Shown here piece after piece: positions 37,589 through 46,461 of a DNA stretch of 64,000 nucleotides (positions are counted from its first letter, which is position 1; every line of letters begins with the position of its first letter). The stretch lies in assembly GCA_016713905.1 (NCBI GenBank), contig JADJOE010000002.1:434001-498000 (forward strand). The letters run 5' to 3'. This DNA is from Candidatus Vicinibacter proximus. Lineage in GTDB: Bacteria; Bacteroidota; Bacteroidia; Chitinophagales; Saprospiraceae. Both the position numbers and the translations under genes were made by a program. The notes beneath the pieces were generated by a model. The model was not told where the DNA came from and did not search any database. It was given only the letters and a program-made list of their open reading frames with translations.

Positions 37589-38677
37589 CTATTCTCGATA
37601 AAATTTAAATGTTTTCCCGTCAAATTTACACAATTCTGTGCTTAAACTTTTGAACCAAATATTTCCTTCTTTGTCTTTTAAAATTCCTGTGCAAAAAAAG
37701 TTTGATGCATTGGGTAATACTCCAATTTCAGTTGTGTAATTGACAAATGTTTTGCCATCATAAAAAGTAACACCATCCTTTCTGCCGTTGTTAAACCACA
37801 GATTTTTGTTGTTGTCTTCTACAATTGTAAATACCCAATCTTTTATTTCAATTGATGAAAATGGTTTGAAGGTTTTACCATCGTAAATATACAACATTGG
37901 TTTGTGTCTAGTGTTAAACCAAACATCGCCATTGCTGGTTTGCATCAATGGTCGAACCCATTCAATGCTATCCACATTATAATGATTTAATTTTTTTCCG
38001 TCAAAACAAAACAAGCCGTCTGTTCCTCTACCCCCAAACCAAATTTTTCCCGATTTATCTTCAATGATTGATTCAGGTCCAAAAATTTGCCTGTCTGAAA
38101 TTGCATAACCAGTATTGTTTTGCACTCCATCATTAACTGTGAAATGAGAATAATTAGTGCCATCAAATTTGTAAATACCCTTTTGATTGCCAAACCAAAA
38201 ATTTCCCTTACTATCTTGCAAAATGCAGTTGATATAATTTGCAATGTTGGCAAATGCGTTGTTACTTGTTTTGGTGTAATTTAAATTTCCAGTAATTGCT
38301 GGAATTGTGATAACAGAAAATTTTCCATTCTCATAAGTAGTAATGCCATCAGCAGTAGCCAACCATATTTTTCCCTTATTATCTTCTAAAATTGATAGAA
38401 CTCTATTATTGCTCAACCCGTCTTTTTCTATGTAGTGGTTGAATTTATTTTTTGCGGGATTAAAAACTGTTACACCAGTTGAATCACAAAACCAGATATT
38501 GTCATTTTGGTCTTGGATGATTGATTGGCTTGCTTTAGGCTGAATTATTGTCACATTAGCAACTAGAATTTCCTCTTTCGTAGTTGTTTTCACTTGACCA
38601 TTGCAAGAAGTAAAAAAGGCTAATAAAATTGTAAACCGATAAAGTTGAAATAGCGTCTGATGTTTATTGAAATTCAT
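37589..38677 (-). CDS. Two-component-regulator propeller-type lipoprotein
   Basis: 362 residues; lipobox LAFFTSCNG near residue 20-25. Repeats of the form LEDNKGKIWLATADGITTYE, LQDSKGNFWFGNQKGIYKFD and VEDNNKNLWFNNGRKDGVTF build a propeller. Paralogue of the gene at 7271 in the same array but clearly diverged. No kinase or DNA-binding domain. Probably surface or periplasmic; ligand unknown. Confidence 0.85.
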   Translation of the reverse strand: MNFNKHQTLFQLYRFTILLAFFTSCNGQVKTTTKEEILVANVTIIQPKASQSIIQDQNDNIWFCDSTGVTVFNPAKNKFNHYIEKDGLSNNRVLSILEDNKGKIWLATADGITTYENGKFSVITIPAITGNLNYTKTSNNAFANIANYINCILQDSKGNFWFGNQKGIYKFDGTNYSHFTVNDGVQNNTGYAISDRQIFGPESIIEDKSGKIWFGGRGTDGLFCFDGKKLNHYNVDSIEWVRPLMQTSNGDVWFNTRHKPMLYIYDGKTFKPFSSIEIKDWVFTIVEDNNKNLWFNNGRKDGVTFYDGKTFVNYTTEIGVLPNASNFFCTGILKDKEGNIWFKSLSTELCKFDGKTFKFYRE

Positions 38678-38740
38678 TCTTTTTAAAGTTAAATTATTGC
38701 AGTCAGTGTTAAGTTTGCAGTGTCCCGGTTCACTGCAGAT

Positions 38741-38868
38741 AACTTATTGCATATTTATATAGTGGCGGCTTTTGAAAACTGAACTTTCATTTTAAAGCTT
38801 AACTTTCTGTGAGACACAAAATTTCCATTTAACACTAAACCCGCCAATTCATACATATGCTGTTAGCT
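38741..38868 (-). repeat. attC site
   Basis: TGCATATTTATATAGTGGCGG pairs with CCGCCAATTCATACATATGC. Ends TAACT and GTTAGCT. Contains the stop of the following membrane protein gene. Confidence 0.8.
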
Positions 38869-39333
38869 ATAGTTTTTTTTTCTACTTATTAGACTGTCAA
38901 TACGTCTCTTGTTCTGTTGTTGTAATAAAGATGGGTATAAATTCATTAAAGTATTTGGAATCATCATAGTCAGTCCGAATATTAATCCTACACTAAATAT
39001 TTTATAAAAGGCAAAAATGGTCACAAAAGTAAATCCGATTAAATGACTTATTTCAGAAAAGGTCATTTCTTTGCGTATTTCATTCAAGTCATCATTTTGG
39101 TTTTCCAACTTAATTTTTTGATTAAAGAATTTGAAAAATGTATTCTTAACAATCCACTTAAAAGGTTTCAATCCGATTTTATTATACAAATCCTTACTTC
39201 TTATAAAATTTAGATTTGATAACTTATCATAGTATACCGTTTTCATTAGAATACTGTTAAGTATCATTCCCACCACCCAAGATATTAATGACATGGATAT
39301 TCCAAATGTAAATCCCAATATGAAGTATTTCAT
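38863..39333 (-). CDS. Membrane protein, unknown
   Basis: About 156 residues; helices at about 2-28 and near 95-130. The segment between, LYNKIGLKPFKWIVKNTFFK, FFNQKIKL, recalls small CrtO-type acyltransferase-like membrane proteins, but this is only a loose likeness. The TAA stop is part of the attC R'' box (GCTAAC), showing that gene and attC belong together. Confidence 0.6.
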   Translation of the reverse strand: MKYFILGFTFGISMSLISWVVGMILNSILMKTVYYDKLSNLNFIRSKDLYNKIGLKPFKWIVKNTFFKFFNQKIKLENQNDDLNEIRKEMTFSEISHLIGFTFVTIFAFYKIFSVGLIFGLTMMIPNTLMNLYPSLLQQQNKRRIDSLISRKKNYS

Positions 39334-39360
39334 TATCATACTTTTGTAGTTATATTATAG

Positions 39361-39486
39361 CTACCGGTTGCAGATTTGGCTGTTTCGGACTCAAAGCCTA
39401 TAAACCTTCAACCATGAACAAAGATAATTGGAACTATACACATTCCAAACAGAAAATCCCTCATCAGCTAAACCTGCTTTTAGCGG
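39361..39486 (-). repeat. attC site
   Basis: TTGCAGATTTGGCTGTTTCGG pairs with CCTCATCAGCTAAACCTGC. Ends CTACCGG and TTTAGCG. Confidence 0.75.
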
Positions 39487-40058
39487 TTCGTGCTTCCCGG
39501 ATTTTCAAGCTTATCATCACTTTGCTTAAGTTTAGGATACTCTCCCAGTTGTTCAAATAAAGAATTCCAGTCAACAAATGGATATACTTCGTCAAGTTTT
39601 CCACCTTTCATTTTGTACCATACAGATTCTCGAAATTTAACCTGCTTGTTAGTTGGTTTAATGCCAAAAAGTTCTCCTGTGTGCGTTCCGCTTATTTCAA
39701 TCCACATTGAAATTTTGTCACCATCAATCATTATGTCCATGATTTCAAATTTAAAGGGTTGGAATGCATTAAGAAAATAGGATACTTGTCTTTTCATTCC
39801 TTCAGGTCCATGGTCAAACTGTGGAGCAAAAACATTTTTGAAGTCATCACTCCAATATTTTTCAGCTTTGGAAAAATCACGTTTATTCCAAATGTCCTCA
39901 ATGTAACTATGTAAAAATAGTATAATGCTGTCCTTATGTTGTTTTGTCACAGTTTGATTTTCATTTTGATGAGCAGGTGGATTTGGATTGTTGCAGTCTG
40001 TCAGAAAAATACAGCTTGCAATTAACGTTATCGCCAAATATTTAGTTTCTGTTTTCAT
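39480..40058 (-). CDS. SnoaL-like ester-cyclase-type lipoprotein
   Basis: About 192 residues from MKTETK; lipobox LIASCIFLTDCN. NTF2-like domain: LHSYIEDIWNKRDFSKAEKY, EGMKRQVSYFLNAF, FEIMDIMIDGDKISMWIEIS GTHTGELFGIKPTNKQVKFR. The GxHxGEFxGIxPTGK pattern is that of SnoaL-like polyketide cyclase relatives. The stop (CGC TAA) lies in the attC. The longer frame from 40181 runs into the neighbouring attC and is rejected. Confidence 0.8.
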   Translation of the reverse strand: MKTETKYLAITLIASCIFLTDCNNPNPPAHQNENQTVTKQHKDSIILFLHSYIEDIWNKRDFSKAEKYWSDDFKNVFAPQFDHGPEGMKRQVSYFLNAFQPFKFEIMDIMIDGDKISMWIEISGTHTGELFGIKPTNKQVKFRESVWYKMKGGKLDEVYPFVDWNSLFEQLGEYPKLKQSDDKLENPGSTNR

Positions 40059-40103
40059 TTCTAGTGCTGTCGTTTCATTTTGCCTTGTTGTCAAGGAATG
40101 ATC

Positions 40104-40209
40104 GCTTACGTTCGAAGGATTTTCGCAGTAAGTATTGGGGGATTTCCGCAGACTCTTTAAAGTTAGCGATTCTCCCAACAATACTTATTGCATAAATCCT
40201 ATGTAAGCT
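40104..40209 (-). repeat. attC site
   Basis: AGGATTTTCGCAGTAAGTATT pairs with AATACTTATTGCATAAATCC, one of the longest near-perfect arms. Ends TTACG and GTAAGCT. Confidence 0.8.
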
Positions 40210-40239
40210 GCTGTGCTTTGTTTTCAAGGTCGCTCGTGT

Positions 40240-40686
40240 TTATTTCGCTTCAATTTCTTTCTTTGCTCTCTTCATTGCCCTTCTTGTTTGCGTACTAAAT
40301 ATTCGTTTGAAAATTGGTAGTAAGAGTTTCAGAATTAATGACGGTTTGAACACGATTGTATTAGTTTGAGTCCATTTTGTAGTGCCGTCTTGTTCTTCAT
40401 ATATCCAAGAACCACCTGCTGATTCTATAAATGTAGAAATAATTTCTTTCGCAACTAAAGTTGTCTTATGAGGTCGGTCGTCTAATTTATAAATGAATGT
40501 CATTGTCGTGTTGCCTTTCAAGTTCAGTTTAACAATTCTGTTAGGTTCTGTTTGTAAAACTATTGTTTCAATAACAGAACTATCCCAGACAGTTCTGTTG
40601 TCATAGTTCTGTGTGTAGTCCCAAACTACCTCTCTTGGTTTACCAATTAAAATAGTTTCCTTTATGGTTATAGTTCTTGCTTTCAT
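40240..40686 (-). CDS. SRPBCC family protein
   Basis: 148 residues, cytosolic. Starts with the START-like strand ETILIGKPREVVWDYTQNYD and contains WDSSVIETI, KGNTTMTFIYKLDDRPHKTT, GGSWIYEEQDGTTKWTQ and a long C-terminal helix (FSTQTRRAMKRAKKEIE). Polyketide cyclase/dehydrase-type ligand-binding fold; ligand unknown. Single-gene cassette. Confidence 0.8.
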   Translation of the reverse strand: MKARTITIKETILIGKPREVVWDYTQNYDNRTVWDSSVIETIVLQTEPNRIVKLNLKGNTTMTFIYKLDDRPHKTTLVAKEIISTFIESAGGSWIYEEQDGTTKWTQTNTIVFKPSLILKLLLPIFKRIFSTQTRRAMKRAKKEIEAK

Positions 40687-40776
40687 TTTCTAAAGTGTCT
40701 GCAAAGTGCTATTTGTTTTTGTGTTGTCAGTTTGCGTTCATACGGTTCAAGTTAGCACGATTCGTAGCATTGTCAC

Positions 40777-40903
40777 CAACGTATGGCGCCTAAAAGTTGA
40801 CGGGGGTTTGAAACCGAAAATTCATCAGCTTTGAAGATTAAAATTATGAAAAATAATGTTACTATTAACTCATCTGCGCGCTAACTTTTATGTATTGTTA
40901 GCG
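40777..40903 (-). repeat. attC site
   Basis: CCTAAAAGTTGACGGGGG pairs with CTGCGCGCTAACTTTTATG. Ends CAACG and GTTAGCG. Confidence 0.8.
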
Positions 40904-41875
40904 GCTGCTTTTTTTTCTTCGTTTTAGTTCTTTTATAACTGCGTCTATTTCCTTTTGCTTTTTTGTTATAATGTCCGGTGTTACTCCAATACCTTCCCAA
41001 TTGGATTTTGTTGTAAAATTTATTGTCTTGGAAACCGGAATGAATACTTTCAATTTGTCATTTATAAAAAAGGAAGCACCGGGATTAGCTCCGCCTGGAG
41101 TTTGTTGACCAACAACCTTCGCTCTTTTTTTTGTTTGTAGGTCATATGCAAATGCCTCGCCAGCCGAAAAAGTTCTTTCGCTTGTCAACACAAAAACATT
41201 AGTCTTACTATTAAATCTTGAATCTGATAAAATGTTGTATGTCCAGAATTGGTACGTTGAATCATCTTTTCTTGAATATATATCGTAGAGATGTGTACTA
41301 TCTTGAAAAAAATAACTGCATAGATACGCTTCAAAATATGGATTTCCGCCATAGTTATCTGTTAAGTCAATTATTATCGTCTTGGCTCTTCGCAATTTTT
41401 TAAACGCTGAGTCAAATGCTTTTTTTGTGGTGTCGTTAAGTGGTGGAAAATAATTGAACTTAAAATAGCCAATGCTGTCAATAATATATTCTGCATCAAC
41501 AATTCCATAAGTAGTGTCAATAGTTGATGAGCCGGTATTATTTTCAAAATTTGAAACAGGGAATACACTAAAATGTAAGTCATTGCTGGCACTTCGTAAT
41601 TGGTAAGCCAATGCTCTTCGAAATGATAGTTTAGTTGAAGTAGTGTCAAAAGTTTTAGAATTAATAAATTCGTCAAGTTTTTGATCTATTGAATTTATCT
41701 TGTCAATGATTACATAATTGTCTGCAACCAATTGTTTAGTTTTTAAGATAATATCTCTTTTTTCGTCATTTGTATAGCTGTTCACATTCGCGTCAAGATT
41801 ACCGGTTAACTGAGCGCCTAAGTCCAATTTCAGGACTAAAAGAAATAGTGAAAATATCGTTTTTTTTAAGGTCAT
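40898..41875 (-). CDS. Exported S41 family peptidase
   Basis: 325 residues from MTLKKT; signal peptide to about 22 (DLGAQ). S41 catalytic part: AKTIIIDLTDNYGGNPYFEA, VFVLTSERTFSAGEAFAYDL (nucleophile Ser, followed by the helix), GQQTPGGANPG and a WEGIGVTPD end typical of C-terminal-processing-peptidase relatives. A shorter, PDZ-less cousin of the peptidase at 10804. The stop (CGC TAA) is inside the attC. Confidence 0.85.
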   Translation of the reverse strand: MTLKKTIFSLFLLVLKLDLGAQLTGNLDANVNSYTNDEKRDIILKTKQLVADNYVIIDKINSIDQKLDEFINSKTFDTTSTKLSFRRALAYQLRSASNDLHFSVFPVSNFENNTGSSTIDTTYGIVDAEYIIDSIGYFKFNYFPPLNDTTKKAFDSAFKKLRRAKTIIIDLTDNYGGNPYFEAYLCSYFFQDSTHLYDIYSRKDDSTYQFWTYNILSDSRFNSKTNVFVLTSERTFSAGEAFAYDLQTKKRAKVVGQQTPGGANPGASFFINDKLKVFIPVSKTINFTTKSNWEGIGVTPDIITKKQKEIDAVIKELKRRKKSSR

Positions 41876-41908
41876 ATTTTGGTCAAATGTTGGTTTAAAA
41901 TTTACCGT

Positions 41909-42050
41909 TAACGTTTTGGCGTTTGGCACGGTGGCGGATTTCGGAGCACAAAACTGTCAATACACCATTCCCTAAAACTTTGGGGATTGATGCGAGGTAG
42001 AATGTTCAATTAACCACTTCATCCGCCTTTGAGTCAAACGCCTGTTATAG
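41909..42050 (-). repeat. attC site
   Basis: TTTGGCACGGTGGCGGAT pairs with ATCCGCCTTTGAGTCAAACG. Ends TAACG and GTTATAG. Nearly identical to the site at 56502, including the loop. Confidence 0.9.
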
Positions 42051-42068
42051 CTAGTGGTTCTTGTCATT

Positions 42069-43163
42069 TTAATATGCTTTTGCTAATGAAGTGAAAATTG
42101 TCCACCAGTATGCCTTGCCCTCTTTCATTCCAAGTCTCACGATAATCAAGTCCTTTTTTGGATTAACATAGAGAAATTGTCCTAAAATTCCCTCTGCCAT
42201 AAAGTCTTCATTTGGTGTTGGTAACCACCATTGATATTGATAAAATTTTGCACTTCCCTCTGATGTATCAAGTTTTGTAGACTCTTCAACCCACTTTTGT
42301 GATACAATTTGTTTTCCGTTCCAGTTGCCTTTGTTTTTATACAATCGTCCTATTTTGGCAAAATCTCTTGCTCTTGCGTTTAAACAGCAAAATGTTTTCT
42401 CTAATCCATTGTTTTTTCTGTCAATACTCCAAGATGCGTCATACTCCATTTCAAGAGGTGTCCATATTTTCTCTTGCAAATATTGTGTAATTGTTTTATT
42501 TTTTAAAGAACGTTCTAAAACCAAACCTAATAGTTGTGTATTGCCACTTACATATTCAAACTGTTTGCCTGGTTCTGTTTTTAATTTCATTTTTTCAATT
42601 TCCTTCCTAAGATTAAGACCGTAGTAAAATGATGCCGCATCACCAACAGGATTTACATAGCTTTCATTAAACTTAATACCTGATGTCATTTGCAAAAGGT
42701 GTTTAATGGTCACTTTGTTAAATCCATTTTTTGATAATTCAGGAATATAATTAATAATTGGTTCGTCAACCGATTTAATAAGCCTTTCGTCTATGGCACA
42801 ACCTATTAAAATTGAAGTTACAGATTTTGCCATTGAAAAAGAAGGAACAATACTTTCTCTATCATACCCCTCGAAATATTTTTCGTACTGTATAGTGTCA
42901 TTTTTAATAATCAGAAAAGCCACTGTTTTATTGTCTTCAAGATATTTGTCAAACGGGATATTGTTTAATTCTTTGGGGAATTTACCATTGTTTGTGACTT
43001 GAAAATTAAAAGGCGAATTAGCAGCACTTAATGGTCTTGACTGGAATTTCTTATGGTCTTTTATGTCGGCAAAGTTGTAAAATACATAACGTCCTAATTG
43101 ACAAGAAGTCAATAAAGTTGAAGAAATAAATATTAAAAGTCCAATTTTAATTTGTTGTCCCAT
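42069..43163 (-). CDS. Serine beta-lactamase-fold hydrolase, lipoprotein
   Basis: 364 residues from MGQQIK; lipobox STLLTSCQ. Class C-type motifs: SMAKSVTSI (SxxK), EYVSGNTQLLG (YxN) and the C-terminal region with ILGQFLYVNPKKDLIIVRLG in place of a KTG strand. Family members are esterases or peptidases; beta-lactamase activity is not implied. Located in the periplasm. Single-gene cassette. The start at 43202 is rejected because it runs into the attC. Confidence 0.85.
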   Translation of the reverse strand: MGQQIKIGLLIFISSTLLTSCQLGRYVFYNFADIKDHKKFQSRPLSAANSPFNFQVTNNGKFPKELNNIPFDKYLEDNKTVAFLIIKNDTIQYEKYFEGYDRESIVPSFSMAKSVTSILIGCAIDERLIKSVDEPIINYIPELSKNGFNKVTIKHLLQMTSGIKFNESYVNPVGDAASFYYGLNLRKEIEKMKLKTEPGKQFEYVSGNTQLLGLVLERSLKNKTITQYLQEKIWTPLEMEYDASWSIDRKNNGLEKTFCCLNARARDFAKIGRLYKNKGNWNGKQIVSQKWVEESTKLDTSEGSAKFYQYQWWLPTPNEDFMAEGILGQFLYVNPKKDLIIVRLGMKEGKAYWWTIFTSLAKAY

Positions 43164-43208
43164 ATTTGTTAATTTGCTTTTACGGTTGTGCCGTCCTACC
43201 ATTGGCTA

Positions 43209-43338
43209 TAACGGTGAAGTACTTGCCTTGTGCAGCCATTCTATTTATACCCAAATATAGAAAATAGTTTTTCAATACATGCCAAATGTGAAAATTTCTG
43301 ATGCTTGGATGCATAATGGCAAGTTTAATTTTATAGGC
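43209..43338 (-). repeat. attC site
   Basis: AAGTACTTGCCTTGTGCA pairs with GCATAATGGCAAGTTTAAT. Ends TAACG and TTATAGG. The stop of the TlpA-like gene lies in it. Confidence 0.8.
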
Positions 43339-43936
43339 CGTCTACCTCAATCGCACTTTTAATTATTGGAATAAGTTTATCTAGTAATTCTTGGCTAGCA
43401 GTTGAATCTGATTTACCTCCAGAAGTAGCATAAATTATTTCTGTTTGTTTATTCAAAACGAAAGTTGTTGGATAACCCCAATACAGTTTAAAAATATTAT
43501 CAATAATTTTAGTTTCACCTGAAATGTGCTTATAATTCCAAACATTATTTTTTAAAAATGATTCTATATCACTTCTTTGATCTCTTCCAATTGCAATATA
43601 ATTTAATTTATTTTTTCCAAATAATTTAACCAAACTATTTAGGCCATTAATTTCTGCAACACAAGGCGGACAGTCAATAAACCAAAAATTAATAACACTA
43701 ACTTTTCCCTTTAGGTTTTCACTTGAATATTTACTTCCATCAATAAGTTCTACCTCAAAATCAGGAACTCTAGCTCCAATCAAACAATCTGGCCCAATCG
43801 ACATGCTTGTATTTTTAACGAGTTTCTTTGCTCGAGCAAAATTACTTAGACAATTGTTAAGACCTACTTCATAAGTAGATTCTATCCTACAATTACAATT
43901 GAAAATAATTAGTATAAATAAAATTACATTTCTCAC
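43331..43936 (-). CDS. TlpA-like thioredoxin-fold lipoprotein
   Basis: 201 residues; signal with Cys near 14-16 (IIFNCNC). Thioredoxin fold: GARVPDFEVELIDGSKYSSE, GKVSVINFWFIDCPPCVAEI (active-site CPPC, about 87-90), YWGYPTTFVLNKQTEIIYAT with the cis-Pro region. Probably a periplasmic disulfide reductase or oxidase of the TlpA/ResA group. The stop lies in the attC. Single-gene cassette. Confidence 0.85.
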   Translation of the reverse strand: MRNVILFILIIFNCNCRIESTYEVGLNNCLSNFARAKKLVKNTSMSIGPDCLIGARVPDFEVELIDGSKYSSENLKGKVSVINFWFIDCPPCVAEINGLNSLVKLFGKNKLNYIAIGRDQRSDIESFLKNNVWNYKHISGETKIIDNIFKLYWGYPTTFVLNKQTEIIYATSGGKSDSTASQELLDKLIPIIKSAIEVDGL

Positions 43937-43964
43937 TTTAAATCTAATTAACCATTATGACTTT

Positions 43965-44093
43965 TAACGGTTAGTAACTTGCATCGGGCCGCCGTTTGTC
44001 CGGAAACCAAAAGTAGTAAATTGTTATTTAATTAAAAGCCAAATGTGAATATTTCCGTAGCTTGGTGACATGATCGCAAGTACATTGTTAATA
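43965..44093 (-). repeat. attC site
   Basis: TAGTAACTTGCATCGGGC pairs with GTGACATGATCGCAAGTACA. Ends TAACG and GTTAATA. Confidence 0.75.
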
Positions 44094-44119
44094 GCAGTAA
44101 TATACCTATCACAATTTAT

Positions 44120-44494
44120 TTAGTAAGGTTTTATCAATACTTCGCTTGGAATATTTAGAGTTTCATTAAGCTTTCTAATAATTTCCAAGCTTAGCTTTCG
44201 TTTTTTATTCAAGATCGCACTCGCCCTATTTTTTTGCCCAACAATTTTTTCAAGCACATTTTGATCCATTCCCATTTTTTCCATTCTGAACTTTATGGCT
44301 TCAATAGGTTCAGGAGAATCAAAGGGAAAATTTTCTCTTTCATAGTTACCTACTAAAATGCTCAATATTTCAAGTTCATTTCCGTTAATTGAACCTTTTT
44401 TAGAATCGAATATTTCGTCAATTCTTTTCATTGTATTTTGATAATCTTTCTTTGTATGGATTGGAGTTATTTTCACCTTAATATTTTGTAACAT
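44120..44494 (-). CDS. higA: HigA-type antitoxin
   Basis: 124 residues. HTH in the C-terminal half: EAIKFRMEKMGMDQNVLEKI, VGQKNRASAILNKKRKLSLE, then IIRKLNETLNIPSEVLI, the pattern of Bacteroidota HigA antitoxins. Expected to bind HigB and repress the operon. The start overlaps the higB 3' end by 17 bases. The toxin is frameshifted, so this is an orphan antitoxin that could still neutralise a HigB encoded elsewhere. Confidence 0.85.
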   Translation of the reverse strand: MLQNIKVKITPIHTKKDYQNTMKRIDEIFDSKKGSINGNELEILSILVGNYERENFPFDSPEPIEAIKFRMEKMGMDQNVLEKIVGQKNRASAILNKKRKLSLEIIRKLNETLNIPSEVLIKPY

Positions 44495-44771
44495 CAATTA
44501 TACTATATTGCTTAATTGTTCCAATAAACCTTATATAAGTCAATTGATACTCAATATTTATCCTGACAAGCAACCTATAGTTAATTCCTTTTATATTGAA
44601 AACAGTTCTATTATTGGAAACAATGCTCATACTTGGAAATTGCTTTTGAGTTCATTCATATTCTTCCATTTCTTTGAACAAATTTTTCTGTAAAAAGACT
44701 TTAGAGGTTGTTCGCTATCTGGATTTTTAGTCCAAAAATCCTTTAATGCCTTTCTCGCAATGATGCGCAAA
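44478..44771 (-). pseudogene. higB: HigB-type toxin, two frameshifts
   Basis: Pieces: LRII (TTG start region), one extra T, then ARKALKDFWTKNPDSEQPLK, SFYRKICSKKWKNMNELKSN, one missing T, then FPSMSIVSNNRTVFNIKGIN and YRLLVRINIEYQLTYIRFIG. The order and content are those of HigB mRNA interferases. Insertion near 44759 and deletion near 44640 leave total length a multiple of three but scramble the 40 codons between only relative to the ends; a TGA near 44630 truncates it. Non-functional as read. Confidence 0.8.
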
Positions 44772-44839
44772 TAAGATCTCTATGGAAATTTACAAAATGT
44801 TCCCAAAATGGGAAATTAAGATTTGTTATGATATGGCAA

Positions 44840-44967
44840 TAGCGTTATGCAGATTTGCGATGGGCGGGCTCTTCACCACAAAAGTTTATGCGGAGCACAA
44901 AACTTCTGGCTACTAATAAATTGTCTGCGAAGCACGATACCCAGCCTATCGCAAATGTGCGATCAGC
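44840..44967 (-). repeat. attC site
   Basis: GCAGATTTGCGATGGGCGGG pairs with CAGCCTATCGCAAATGTGC. Ends TAGCG and GATCAGC (both mutated). Same sequence group as 59454, 60293 and 62134. Confidence 0.8.
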
Positions 44968-44973
44968 ACTCGT

Positions 44974-45636
44974 TTATTTCTTTTTAACTTCATATTTCCC
45001 ACTCCATTTAATAATCAGTGGGGTTAAAATAATTGTCGGTAAAAGCCAATATACAAAACTCGGTATTTGTTCGGGAAAATACTTTGCGTTTACTACTAAA
45101 AATGCTGTCAACGCTGCAATAAAACCGCCTGTCATTCTTTGTAAGTGAGCAATGAGCCAATAATTTTTAATTGCTGATTGTCCTTTTTGGTTTTTAAAGT
45201 CTTGTCGGACAAAAAGTAGTCCCAAACAACCAAAAGTTATAAATACAAGTCCGAATAATTTTGTTTTTGTCAAGGCAAAAACTCCAATACCAATAAATAA
45301 AATTCCTGCAAGTAACATCAAAGTTGTTATTGTCCATCCTATACGGTTATATGTCAGGCTGGCATTACGTTTCAGATAAAGTTGCCCTGAGCCAACCATA
45401 TAAAGTGTGAAAACACCTACCATAAATAAAAAATAGTTTGGGTGAATGTAAGCAAGAATGAGTGATGAAATTCCAGCAGTCAGCATAGAAATCAAAAATA
45501 TCTTGCCAACTAACTTGTGGCTTTTGTCACCTTTTTTTCTGAGTATATTTAACATTCCTGTCAGTAGCCCAATAGATCCACCAACTATGTGAAAAATTAA
45601 AAACACTTTGAAAATGATGTTCATTTGGTTTGTCAT
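44974..45636 (-). CDS. DUF2306 membrane protein
   Basis: 220 residues with seven predicted membrane helices. HIVGGSIGLLTGMLNILRKK, DKSHKLVGKIFLISMLTAGI and LIAHLQRMTGGFIAALTAFL hold conserved His residues of the DUF2306 family, possibly heme or metal ligands. Function unknown. Single-gene cassette; its start codon ATGACA lies within the leader immediately after the attC. Confidence 0.8.
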   Translation of the reverse strand: MTNQMNIIFKVFLIFHIVGGSIGLLTGMLNILRKKGDKSHKLVGKIFLISMLTAGISSLILAYIHPNYFLFMVGVFTLYMVGSGQLYLKRNASLTYNRIGWTITTLMLLAGILFIGIGVFALTKTKLFGLVFITFGCLGLLFVRQDFKNQKGQSAIKNYWLIAHLQRMTGGFIAALTAFLVVNAKYFPEQIPSFVYWLLPTIILTPLIIKWSGKYEVKKK

Positions 45637-45649
45637 TTTAATTGACCGA

Positions 45650-45777
45650 CAACGATTTCTGGCTTGGCGTTGGTGGGTTTTTGAAACCGTAAACTTTCAG
45701 CCTGCACTAACGTTTCTAAATTGCCTAAATGTTTCTTTTCGTACTGTCCCCCCCTTAACGCAAAACCCGTGTTAGCG
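45650..45777 (-). repeat. attC site
   Basis: TGGCTTGGCGTTGGTGGG pairs with CCCTTAACGCAAAACCC. Ends CAACG and GTTAGCG. Confidence 0.85.
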
Positions 45778-45836
45778 GTTCGTTGATTTTATTGTCGTTG
45801 TATGCCGTCTTTATTGGGTTGTCAATTTGTCGTAAG

Positions 45837-46262
45837 TTAAGAGGTCTGCTTAACACCGTCCAGTATTGCATTTTCAAGTATGTCAATATTTATGTCTTTC
45901 AGCGACTTGAATTTAATGCAATAGCCCGTTATGCTTGCTTTACCAATTGTTTTTCCGTAAGTCTCAGATAAATACTTTTTGTCTTCGATTCCCATAATAT
46001 AAACTGAAATACCTGTCGAATTTCCACTGATACCAACTTGGTAAAATTCTTTGGTTTTACCATCAGCATATTTTATGTTCAGAAGTCCATAGCCAATATT
46101 AGGATTGGTAACAACTTTCCCTTTCTCGTCTTTGCCGTCTAAAAACCATAATTTACCTTTTGGAAAAGCTTTAAGTATGCGTTTATGTAAAGTTTCAATG
46201 TCTGAACGCTTTGAGTCAGGCTGTGAAGCAATGTAATCTTTGATTTGTTCTTGAATTTTCAT
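45837..46262 (-). CDS. DUF1801 family protein
   Basis: 141 residues, cytosolic. IASQPDSKRSDIETLHKRIL, KGKLWFLDGKDEKGKVVTNP, NIGYGLLNIKYADGKTKEFY and IGKASITGYCIKFKSLKDIN follow DUF1801 (YdhG-like). Function unknown. Single-gene cassette with the TAGGACGACA leader motif upstream. Confidence 0.8.
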   Translation of the reverse strand: MKIQEQIKDYIASQPDSKRSDIETLHKRILKAFPKGKLWFLDGKDEKGKVVTNPNIGYGLLNIKYADGKTKEFYQVGISGNSTGISVYIMGIEDKKYLSETYGKTIGKASITGYCIKFKSLKDINIDILENAILDGVKQTS

Positions 46263-46296
46263 TTTTGTCCTTTTAATTTGTCGTCCTACAATGACC

Positions 46297-46433
46297 GCAA
46301 ACGTTTTGTGGGTTTAAGAAGTTGGCGATTTCGGAGCACAAAACTGTCTGCCAGTACTGAACTTGATGCGAAGCACAAAACTTCATTTAACCGCTGAATC
46401 GCCAATTTCTTGTAGGTGCTTTTAGTGTTAGGT
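46297..46433 (-). repeat. attC site
   Basis: GTTTAAGAAGTTGGCGATT pairs with AATCGCCAATTTCTTGTAGG. Ends AAACG and GTTAGGT. Confidence 0.85.
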
Positions 46434-46461
46434 ATTACATGTATTGTCAAGTCACCCATTA

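Noticed and set aside
44855..45148. Plus-strand open frames across attC sites (44855-45148, 59470-59718, 60309-60566, 62099-62581) with similar peptide starts such as RWAGF
   Set aside because: They are translations of the same attC arm and loop sequence; the shared peptides come from attC homology, not from genes.
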